Source of the DNA: a virus | IMG/VR virus record: IMGVR_UViG_3300027816_000438 | Location: 1-22,310 of that record | Length of the DNA: 22,310 nucleotides | Reading direction: 5' to 3' (one strand) | Part shown: positions 13,154 through 19,113 of the stretch, piece after piece | How the letters are laid out: the number at the start of each line of letters is the position of its first letter | Position numbering within the stretch: position 1 is the first letter of the stretch | Notes under the pieces: model-generated | What the model saw: the letters and a program-made list of their open reading frames with translations, nothing else | Databases searched by the model: none | Told to the model about the DNA's origin: nothing | Made by a program: the position numbers and the translations under genes

Positions 13154-14115
13154 ATATAAATCCTATACTATTAGACGCCTTAGATGAATATCATGAAAAG
13201 AGTTTATTAATGCAATCATTTTATTATGATAAAAATTGCATCATAAAATCAGAAGAAGAATTAAAATACTTGATCGATGATGATTTGATTTTTCATGTTC
13301 CTATATATGATATGCTAGATAGGAAATACGCAGCGTTTTCTTCTTTTTTAGAAGCTATTGATAAAAAACACAATGATCCAAAAGGAAATGGTATTAGATT
13401 TCAAGATCATAAAATTACAGAAGAAATAGACAAACTTATGTTATTTTATTTATTTAGGTTATGTGGATCAGGTATTGATTATAAACCAGGTTCACATGGT
13501 TTTGGTAATTTTTGGATAGTTAATAGTATATTAAATAAAAAATATACAACATCTTATTGGTTAGAAGATTTACCACAAAATAAATTTAGTAATAATTCTG
13601 GTTATTTATTACCTCAATTTTCTATAGGTTTACGAAATTTTATATTAAAATATAGCGTTGAATTGGTTAATGAATTATATAGATATATAAAAAATGGTAA
13701 TATTAATATTATAGACTTTGTAAATCATGGAAATAAATATTTAAACGAATTAGGTTTTAAAAAGCAAAAATTTGTTTTAAGTGCATTTGCCGCTGATATT
13801 GCTGAATATTTTCCTAATTATATTAATAGACAGAGTATGATATTTCCGGGGACTAATGCTCAAAAATGTATAAAAGCAATATTTGGTAAATGCAATCACT
13901 TAGAGGCGATACAATTTTTGGCTAATAGGTATAATTCTGTTCCATACAGTGTTGAAGATTCTAGATTATGCGATCCAATAAGATATTTTTTAGATTACCA
14001 ATCAAAGTATCATATAGCAAAAAATAATAACATAGTTTATAAAAACAACTCTAAATTAAAAAAAATATGGAGCAAACAAGAATACCAAAATTTTCAATCA
14101 CTTCTTCGCAAATAA
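13150..14115 (+). CDS. DNA-hypermodification-associated protein, aGPT-Pplase-like (HhH-glycosylase fold), 321 aa
   Basis: The protein is almost all helical. Landmarks are 'LMLFYLFRLCGSGIDYKPG' at 96-114, 'GFGNFWIVNSIL' at 117-128, 'LGFKKQKFVLSAFAADIAEY' at 201-220, 'MIFPGTNAQKCIKAIFG' at 230-246 and 'SVEDSRLCDPIRYF' at 267-280. I associate this layout with the alpha-glutamyl/putrescinyl-thymine pyrophosphorylases (aGPT-Pplase, amino acid:DNA transferases) described from thymidine-hypermodified phages, which displace a pyrophosphate on a base and attach an amine. The call is from pattern memory and is moderate. Its neighbours, a PLP enzyme and a synthase-family hydroxymethylase, are the usual company of that family. 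Confidence 0.45.
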   Translation: MNINPILLDALDEYHEKSLLMQSFYYDKNCIIKSEEELKYLIDDDLIFHVPIYDMLDRKYAAFSSFLEAIDKKHNDPKGNGIRFQDHKITEEIDKLMLFYLFRLCGSGIDYKPGSHGFGNFWIVNSILNKKYTTSYWLEDLPQNKFSNNSGYLLPQFSIGLRNFILKYSVELVNELYRYIKNGNINIIDFVNHGNKYLNELGFKKQKFVLSAFAADIAEYFPNYINRQSMIFPGTNAQKCIKAIFGKCNHLEAIQFLANRYNSVPYSVEDSRLCDPIRYFLDYQSKYHIAKNNNIVYKNNSKLKKIWSKQEYQNFQSLLRK

Positions 14116-14924
14116 ATAAAGATAATATTTATACAAAAGAAGAATATCTTGAGATGGTTGATAATTTTGAAAGTAGTTTTGACAAACCAGTAGAAGAAAA
14201 TTACAATGGTATTAGAGTAATAAGAGAAGATTTAATTTATGTAGGTTCAAAAGCTAGAGCTGGAGAATATCTAATAGCTAATTGCAAATCAGATAAAATA
14301 GTGTATGTTCAACCAAGATATGGCTTCGCTGGTATTTCTCTTACCAATTTATGTAAAAAATACAATAAGAAGTTGATTTTATTTATGCCTTCTAGTAAAA
14401 TTATATCCGAACATCAGGCTTATTGTATTGAACAGGGTTGCGAATATTATTTTTATAGGATTGCGGCAATGCCTAATTTAAATAATATAGCTAAAAGATG
14501 GTCAGAAGAAAATAATGCATATTTCATTCCATTAGGTTTAAAACACCCATTAGTTACAGCAATGATAATCAAAACGGCATCAACAATAAAAGAACCTAAA
14601 AGATTTTGGACAGCCGTATCAACTGGTGTTTTAAATAGAGCGCTACAAATAGCTTGGCCTAATTCAGAGGCTTTCGGTGTCGCTGTTTCTAGAAATATTA
14701 AAGATGGAGAAAAAGGAAGAGCAAATATGATTTCTCATTATAGAGATTTTCATCAAGATTCATTAATATTGCCTCCATTTCCAAGTGCTAAAAACTATGA
14801 TGCTAAAGTTTGGGAATATTTAAAAGAGGGTGATCTATTTTGGAATGTAGCAGGAGAAATAAAATCAAGTATAAATAAATTAAATATTAAATCACAAAAA
14901 AACTGGAAAAATGAAACTATCTAA
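14067..14924 (+). CDS. PLP-dependent enzyme, fold type II-like, 285 aa
   Basis: The segment 'YVGSKARAGEYLI' (residues 58-70) matches the Schiff-base lysine region of tryptophan-synthase-beta-type PLP enzymes, making Lys62 the likely PLP lysine. 'PRYGFAGISLTNLCKKYNKK' followed by 'LILFMPSSK' mirrors the S-x-G-N-H-x-x-x-x-A ... MP stretch of the small domain, with N-H replaced by F-A. 'AVSTGVLNRAL' (183-193) is a plausible phosphate-binding loop. In thymidine-hypermodified phages PLP enzymes remodel the amino acid attached to the base, for example by decarboxylation; a like role here is inferred. The ATG at 14067 overlaps the upstream gene by 49 bases; a later ATG (M30) is also possible. Confidence 0.7.
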   Translation: MEQTRIPKFSITSSQINKDNIYTKEEYLEMVDNFESSFDKPVEENYNGIRVIREDLIYVGSKARAGEYLIANCKSDKIVYVQPRYGFAGISLTNLCKKYNKKLILFMPSSKIISEHQAYCIEQGCEYYFYRIAAMPNLNNIAKRWSEENNAYFIPLGLKHPLVTAMIIKTASTIKEPKRFWTAVSTGVLNRALQIAWPNSEAFGVAVSRNIKDGEKGRANMISHYRDFHQDSLILPPFPSAKNYDAKVWEYLKEGDLFWNVAGEIKSSINKLNIKSQKNWKNETI

Positions 14925-15213
14925 TGAGTTTGATGACATCAGACAATGGGCAAAAGAAAGAGGAATATATGAAAAAGGGGATCCTAAAACACAACTTTTA
15001 AAATTAATCGAGGAAACTGGTGAATTATCAAAAGGAATACTAAAATTAAATCAAGAAGAAATTGTTGACGCAATAGGGGATTGCGTTGTAGTTTTAGTTA
15101 ATTTGTCAGAATTATGCAAATTGAATTTTGAAGATTGTGTAAATTCAGCATTTGATCAAATAAAAAATAGAAAAGGAGAAATGAAAAATGGAACATTCGT
15201 TAAGAGCATATGA
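14911..15213 (+). CDS. MazG-family nucleotide pyrophosphohydrolase
   Basis: The 100-residue protein has the MazG metal-binding motifs: 'KLIEETGELSKGI' (E-E-x-x-E at about residues 33-37) and 'IVDAIGDCVVVLVNL' (E-x-x-D near 50-58). These hydrolyse (d)NTP to (d)NMP and pyrophosphate. In the cassette it could remove canonical dCTP or dTTP, or feed dCMP/dUMP to the hydroxymethylase three genes downstream. It overlaps the preceding gene by 14 bases and the following gene by 26. It is one of three pyrophosphohydrolase-like genes in the window. Confidence 0.85.
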   Translation: MKLSNEFDDIRQWAKERGIYEKGDPKTQLLKLIEETGELSKGILKLNQEEIVDAIGDCVVVLVNLSELCKLNFEDCVNSAFDQIKNRKGEMKNGTFVKSI

Positions 15214-15559
15214 TTCTAATTACTTTGGTTCTAAGTTAAATTATTTCGTATCTAATTATTGTAAAAAAACAATGGTTGTCAATAATATCGACATGATTAT
15301 TAATGATTATGAAAATAAAATAATTTCGTTAATAGAAAGCAAACATGACAAGGAACCAGTAAGAAAGGGTCAAAAATTAACATTAACAAAATTAAGGCAA
15401 ATATTACCAAAAAAACAAGATGGTTGGACTATAAGAGTTTTAGTAATAAGAGGTAATTATCCTTATGATACCGCAACTTTAGAATCAATAGATGGAACTT
15501 ATAAGAAACAAGTTAATAAAAATGAATTAATAAACTTTTTAAATGGTAAATCAATATAA
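15188..15559 (+). CDS. Small PD-(D/E)XK nuclease-like protein, 123 aa
   Basis: The 123-residue protein has 'NNIDMIINDYENKIISLIES' with Asp35 and then E50-x-K52 in 'IIES-KHDKE', the D...ExK layout of the PD-(D/E)XK nuclease fold, followed by a helix ('GQKLTLTKLRQIL') that often carries a further active-site Gln. A C-terminal beta part ('TIRVLVIRGNYPYDTATL') fits the fold. The family appears in phages as uncharacterised proteins. It may cut host or unmodified DNA, or take part in recombination; neither is shown. It ends in a one-base overlap (TAATG) with the hydroxymethylase gene. Confidence 0.55.
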   Translation: MEHSLRAYDSNYFGSKLNYFVSNYCKKTMVVNNIDMIINDYENKIISLIESKHDKEPVRKGQKLTLTKLRQILPKKQDGWTIRVLVIRGNYPYDTATLESIDGTYKKQVNKNELINFLNGKSI

Positions 15560-16206
15560 TGTATTATAAAAAATTTAATAATGCCCAAGAAGCATTTGAA
15601 TATTATTATGACTTAATCAATAACTATGGAATTTTTGTTAATAATACAAAAGTTCTTTATAATGTAGGTTTTGATATTTTAAACCCAATGGATAATAAAA
15701 TAGAAACAGTATGGAGAAAATGGAATAAAGATTATGCAGATTATGAATGGAATTGGTATTTAAATGGTAACAATAATGCTGAAGAAATATCTAAAAAAGC
15801 AAAAATATGGAAAAACATGATGGATGAAAATTGCAACGTTAACTCAAACTATGGATATCAGTGGAGAAGGAATAACCAACTAGATAAAGTAATAGAATTA
15901 TTAAAAAAAGATAATACAACAAGAAAAGCATCTATTTCACTATATGATGGAAAAGAAATAGATTTGTATAAAAAGGATACAATATGCACTTATGCAATTA
16001 ATTTTTATATTTTAGAAAATAAATTAAATATACAGGCATTAATGAGAAGTAATGATTTGGTATATGGATTTTGTAATGATCAATATTGTTTTTCTAAACT
16101 TCAAGAATTAGTTGCTAATGAGTTAAAGATAGATATTGGAACATATTTTCATTACTCTTGTAATATGCATATATACGAAAAACATTATAATTTAAAAAAT
16201 AAATAA
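15559..16206 (+). CDS. Thymidylate-synthase-family nucleotide hydroxymethylase, probably dCMP-specific
   Basis: The C-terminal 120 residues align with E. coli ThyA without gaps: Cys143 (catalytic, ThyA Cys146), Arg163-Ser164 (ThyA Arg166-Ser167), Asp166, His204 and Tyr206 (ThyA His207, Tyr209), with the same spacing (20 residues Cys to Arg, 30 from the base-reading position to His). ThyA Asn177 is Asp174 here, as in T4 dCMP hydroxymethylase, where it selects cytosine over uracil. 'NYGYQWRRNNQ' and 'NTTRKASI' are the other family landmarks. The enzyme would put a one-carbon unit from methylene-THF on C5 of dCMP (or dUMP), giving a 5-hydroxymethyl nucleotide. At 215 residues it is short. Confidence 0.8.
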   Translation: MYYKKFNNAQEAFEYYYDLINNYGIFVNNTKVLYNVGFDILNPMDNKIETVWRKWNKDYADYEWNWYLNGNNNAEEISKKAKIWKNMMDENCNVNSNYGYQWRRNNQLDKVIELLKKDNTTRKASISLYDGKEIDLYKKDTICTYAINFYILENKLNIQALMRSNDLVYGFCNDQYCFSKLQELVANELKIDIGTYFHYSCNMHIYEKHYNLKNK

Positions 16207-16207
16207 C

Positions 16208-16648
16208 ATGAATACACACGAACAAGCCAAACAATTAGTAGAAAAATTTTGTCAATATTATAATTTAGAACCTAAGAATTTAAAACGAAAATCTGCATAT
16301 CCTTTAAAAGTTATTATTAAAAATGGAACTTATGTTAATACAGCATCAATAAGAATGTCATTAGGATACTTTTTATTTATGCATTTCCCTTTACGAATTA
16401 AAGAAGTAGCAGTAATGGTTGGCTATGCTGATCACTCAACATTAAGTTCTCAACGTAAACAAATCACATCGTATATAAAAAATAACGATAGCTACTTTAT
16501 GCCTTATTATGCAAAATTATATAACTTAGCGAAAGAACTCGGGATATCAACTGAATACCAAAGAGCCTGTACTCAATCAATTCCTTTTATGCGTTACGAA
16601 AGCGATGCTTCATTTTTAGAAAATATAAAATACTATGAAAATGCCTAA
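16208..16648 (+). CDS. DnaA C-terminal-like DNA-binding protein, 146 aa
   Basis: Residues 48-92 carry the DnaA domain IV-type helix-turn-helix: 'SIRMSLGYFLFMHFPLRIKE' followed by 'VAVMVGYADHSTLSSQRK', where D-H-S-T-(V/L) is the DnaA-box recognition signature. There is no ATPase domain. Such small proteins are common in phage replication modules and probably bind an origin. The gene is AT-rich at its start and near flank composition at its end, so the boundary of the cassette falls inside it. It overlaps the next gene by 14 bases. Confidence 0.75.
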   Translation: MNTHEQAKQLVEKFCQYYNLEPKNLKRKSAYPLKVIIKNGTYVNTASIRMSLGYFLFMHFPLRIKEVAVMVGYADHSTLSSQRKQITSYIKNNDSYFMPYYAKLYNLAKELGISTEYQRACTQSIPFMRYESDASFLENIKYYENA

Positions 16649-17255
16649 GCGATTTACTGACACCGACATTTGGGAAAAAGAATGGTTTATGTCTCTATCC
16701 CCAACCGATAAATGCTTAGTCAAATATGTAAGAGATAAATGCGACCTTGCTGGAATTTGGAAACCTAATTACACCTTAGCATCTTACGTTATTGGCGATA
16801 AAGTCGATGAAAAAAGATTAGTTAGTATTGATAACGGAAAGCAATTTGAGGCTTTGCACGATGATAAAATACTCTGCATTGACTTTGTACGCTTTCAATA
16901 TGGAACGGAACTAAACCCAAGCAGTCCGATACATAGAAAAGTTATTGATATTCTCTCTCGTTATGATATAGAACACGAAACAAAGAATGTAATTGCTCGT
17001 GGGTTTGTTAAGCCAACCATTGATGATATTAAGGAAGAAATGATGAATAAGTGGGATGAAAAGAACGCAACGTATCAAGCCAATAGATTTTATGATTACT
17101 ATGAAAGCAATGGATGGTTCGTAGGTAAGAATAAAATGAAATCCTGGAGGCACGCAGTATCCGGATGGATGGCACGCACAAAGATTGAACCCACACAAGA
17201 AAGCATCGCACATAAACTTGAACTAATAGGAAACAAAAAATTTAGCGAACTATGA
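16635..17255 (+). CDS. Replisome organiser/helicase-loader-like protein, 206 aa
   Basis: The N-terminus 'MPKRFTDTDIWEKEWFMSL' with 'KCLVKYVRDKCDLAGIWKPN' is the winged-helix start of phage replisome organisers (DnaD-like and Rep-O-like proteins), and the middle reads 'ILCIDFVRFQYGTELNPSSP'. These proteins melt the origin with DnaA-type partners and help load a helicase. The C-terminal part ends in a helix pair ('WRHAVSGWMARTK'). Two starts three codons apart are possible (16635, 16641). Position directly after the DnaA-like gene supports the call; overlap at the end is four bases. Confidence 0.75.
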   Translation: MKMPKRFTDTDIWEKEWFMSLSPTDKCLVKYVRDKCDLAGIWKPNYTLASYVIGDKVDEKRLVSIDNGKQFEALHDDKILCIDFVRFQYGTELNPSSPIHRKVIDILSRYDIEHETKNVIARGFVKPTIDDIKEEMMNKWDEKNATYQANRFYDYYESNGWFVGKNKMKSWRHAVSGWMARTKIEPTQESIAHKLELIGNKKFSEL

Positions 17256-17788
17256 GCAACCCAGCATTTGATTACCTAAGACAATTTAAAAAGATAAGCG
17301 ATGATACCGAAGCATTGGTAACTAAGTTTATCAAAAAGAAATATCCCGAACTTGGAATGAATGAACTCGTACAAATATTTGAAAACGGCATTGCAGGTGA
17401 GTACGGTAAGATTTACTCTGCTGACCCCGAAACGATTTTGGATTGGATTAGAAAACACATTACAAACAAAGGGCAGCAAAGAAGCTACTACGAACAACCC
17501 TTACTTACGGCTGATGTTTCAATGTACGATAATCGATACCCCGAAAAGCAAGAGGATTGGAATAAAGAAGTAAACAAAGCATTCACTTCGTTTTTGAATG
17601 GCATAAGTACAGCACAGATGCATCCGCATATTTACGATAGACTTATGGTCGATAGTAAAATACCTTTAAATGCATATCTTAAACATTACACGAATGATGT
17701 AACAATAGCCAAGCAACAAACATTGAAGGATTATTTTTCTACCTGTAAAGATAAGGGTTTTACTTACATTTATTTTATTAAGCAATGA
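17252..17788 (+). CDS. Replication-associated protein, 178 aa
   Basis: A helical, mostly polar protein of 178 residues with 'GMNELVQIFENGIAGEYGKI' near residues 34-53 and 'ETILDWIRKHI' following, a layout I know from uncharacterised proteins next to replisome organisers in Bacteroidota phages. No catalytic motif or membrane segment. It overlaps its neighbours by four bases on each side, so it is co-translated with them. A helicase-loading or primase partner role is possible but unproven. Confidence 0.55.
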   Translation: MSNPAFDYLRQFKKISDDTEALVTKFIKKKYPELGMNELVQIFENGIAGEYGKIYSADPETILDWIRKHITNKGQQRSYYEQPLLTADVSMYDNRYPEKQEDWNKEVNKAFTSFLNGISTAQMHPHIYDRLMVDSKIPLNAYLKHYTNDVTIAKQQTLKDYFSTCKDKGFTYIYFIKQ

Positions 17789-18096
17789 ACGCAGCCGACA
17801 AATTAAAAGTATTCAACGAGATTACTAATCATTCATTCGTTGAAATAAGCCTTACATATGCTCGTAATTACGAGAAGAACCCAAAGGCATTTATCAGCGC
17901 ATATAAACAATATAACTCAATCCGTTTGGTGTGCGATTGGATTGTGTACACCTATAAGTACATTGGTGCGTTCGATGAATGCAAAGCACTTGGTAAAGAT
18001 TTTACCGAATGGGCAAGCAGGCAAGACGTTGATGATAAACACAAAACCAATTTAGCAAACATTATGCTTATCATTTATTCAATCTTAAAACAATGA
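17785..18096 (+). CDS. Small hypothetical protein, 103 aa
   Basis: A helical protein of 103 residues ('IRLVCDWIVYTYKYIGAFDE' in the middle, a charged end 'ASRQDVDDKHKTNL'). No family is recognised and there is no motif to suggest activity. It overlaps both neighbours by four bases and belongs to the replication gene string. Confidence 0.55.
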   Translation: MNAADKLKVFNEITNHSFVEISLTYARNYEKNPKAFISAYKQYNSIRLVCDWIVYTYKYIGAFDECKALGKDFTEWASRQDVDDKHKTNLANIMLIIYSILKQ

Positions 18097-18296
18097 AATG
18101 CAAGAAATGTAAAGAAAGCAAACCGCTTGAGGAATTTGCTTTATTCAAAGGTTACAGAAACAAAGAATGCAGGGTATGCGCAAAAGGGTCAAGCACTTTC
18201 TTTTTGCATCCCGAAAGTTTTTACAATCTATTAGTAGGGCAAGAGGAATGGCGGCATATGTACTTCGAAAGAACGATAACCACCAGAAAGAAATAA
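18093..18296 (+). CDS. Small zinc-ribbon protein, 67 aa
   Basis: The N-terminus has 'MKCKKCKESKPLEEFAL', then 'NKECRVCAKGS': two C-x-x-C pairs (Cys3/Cys6 and Cys26/Cys29) that form a zinc ribbon of the HNH-associated 'C..C....l..F....' type. The catalytic part of an HNH nuclease does not follow. It may bind DNA or a protein partner. It is the last gene of the plus-strand operon, and its stop codon at 18294-18296 directly abuts the stop of the opposing gene. Confidence 0.65.
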   Translation: MKCKKCKESKPLEEFALFKGYRNKECRVCAKGSSTFFLHPESFYNLLVGQEEWRHMYFERTITTRKK

Positions 18297-18548
18297 TTAC
18301 TTCAATTCAACGTAACGGAAACCCATCTGCCACATAAACCTGGCGGTCTTGCTGCTTTCTTTGAGAACCTTTGTTTCCGACCAATCAGGATGCTTCAAAT
18401 GAAAATGCTCGTGCAATAGGTAAAGCATATACCTGTACCCTCTTAATCTTTCGTCTATTTCCATCGTGTTTTCTTCGGTATAAGCAATGCCGTAGGCTCG
18501 CTCTTTGCCTAACTTACGATGAACTACTTGGTGTACTTTCTTCGGCAT
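18297..18548 (-). CDS. HExxH mini-metallopeptidase-like protein, 83 aa
   Basis: The 83-residue protein has 'YMLYLLHEHFHLKHPDW' at about residues 40-56, with HEHFH fitting the H-E-x-x-H zinc-binding motif of metallopeptidases (SprT-, M48- or ImmA-like). A possible third ligand is Glu62 or Glu63 downstream. It is much smaller than known peptidases, so it may be a binding relic rather than an enzyme. It is the last gene of the minus-strand operon and overlaps the upstream gene by 35 bases. Function is unknown. Confidence 0.6.
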   Translation of the reverse strand: MPKKVHQVVHRKLGKERAYGIAYTEENTMEIDERLRGYRYMLYLLHEHFHLKHPDWSETKVLKESSKTARFMWQMGFRYVELK

Positions 18549-18744
18549 AAAAATTAGAGGTGTAAATTTCTTGTATTCCTATATGGATAATGTAAAGCGA
18601 CATTTTACGAATCATACGAACCAACTCCTTTTCTTCTTCATCAAGCATTGCATAGTCGTATTCCGTTAGCGCATTAAGCGCATTGGTACAAGCAGCAATA
18701 TCCTCGTGCGGTGTAATGTTTAGCGGTTCGATAACATCTTCCAT
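18514..18744 (-). CDS. Small acidic hypothetical protein, 76 aa
   Basis: An acidic helical protein of 76 residues ('DYAMLDEEEKELVRMIRKM') with a low-complexity C-terminus (T-P-S-S-S-S). The Ser-rich end falls in the overlap with the following gene. No family is recognised. Its ATG and the upstream stop share a base (18744). Confidence 0.5.
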   Translation of the reverse strand: MEDVIEPLNITPHEDIAACTNALNALTEYDYAMLDEEEKELVRMIRKMSLYIIHIGIQEIYTSNFYAEESTPSSSS

Positions 18745-18938
18745 CAGTAATCGGTTTTAATACGAGGTATGCCCTTTCTTCTTGAAAACTCAATAATATC
18801 CTTTTCTACTTCGGCTCTTGATTGCTTTCGGTATTTATCACAAAGAGGCTCGAGGATGCTCAGTTTCTCCACGGGTGTTAATACCTTCATCATTTCTTGA
18901 ATCTGCTTTTTGATAATCGGAATGTCTTTGTGCGTCAT
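18744..18938 (-). CDS. Small hypothetical protein, 64 aa
   Basis: The 64-residue product starts 'MTHKDIPIIKKQIQEMMKVL' and continues as charged helices ('AEVEKDIIEFSRRKGIP'). The frame is open 13 codons further up, but those residues would lie in the end of the MazG-like gene, so the ATG at 18938 is chosen. The frame upstream carries a different reading of the same DNA (18838-19113), and one of the two ends must be dispensable or the result of an indel. Confidence 0.55.
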   Translation of the reverse strand: MTHKDIPIIKKQIQEMMKVLTPVEKLSILEPLCDKYRKQSRAEVEKDIIEFSRRKGIPRIKTDY

Positions 18939-19113
18939 AAATAGTTTGTATTTTTTCGAGATATAAAATTGCGTCAAGTAATTCTTCTTTCAAATGCTGA
19001 ATCCACTCACTCAAAGATAGGTCATTCCTATCCATAGTTGTTCCGTATTTCTTAAAACCGCGTTCTTCGCGTTCGATAAACTCGGCAAAAACTTTCGCTA
19101 ATAGTTGGCTCAT
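18838..19113 (-). CDS. MazG-like/pyrophosphohydrolase-related protein, 91 aa, possibly frameshifted end
   Basis: Residues 10-56 read 'EFIEREERGFKKYGTTMDRN' then 'LSEWIQHLKEELLDAILYL', the E-R-x-x-K-Y-G-x-T-x-D-R ... E-W-x-x-H-x-x-E-E-x-x-D-A pattern of phage proteins related to nucleotide pyrophosphohydrolases. Such proteins normally end soon after 'DAILYLEK'. Here 36 further residues overlap the next gene by 101 bases and look random. One extra A in the A6 run (minus strand, 18951-18956) would give a stop at 18935 that overlaps the next ATG as ATGA, the junction type usual in this genome. Confidence 0.6.
   Translation of the reverse strand: MSQLLAKVFAEFIEREERGFKKYGTTMDRNDLSLSEWIQHLKEELLDAILYLEKIQTIYDAQRHSDYQKADSRNDEGINTRGETEHPRASL

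Noticed and set aside
12012-16206. Cassette as a queuosine/deazaguanine (dpd-like) DNA modification system
   Set aside because: No QueC-, QueD-, QueE-, FolE- or TGT/DpdA-like motif is present; the synthase-family and PLP enzymes point to pyrimidine chemistry.
16911-17213. Minus-strand open frame opposite the replisome-organiser gene
   Set aside because: Antisense to a gene with clear domain signature; cysteine- and isoleucine-rich shadow.
18093-18296. HNH endonuclease
   Set aside because: Only the two C-x-x-C pairs of a zinc ribbon are present; no His-Asn-His core follows.
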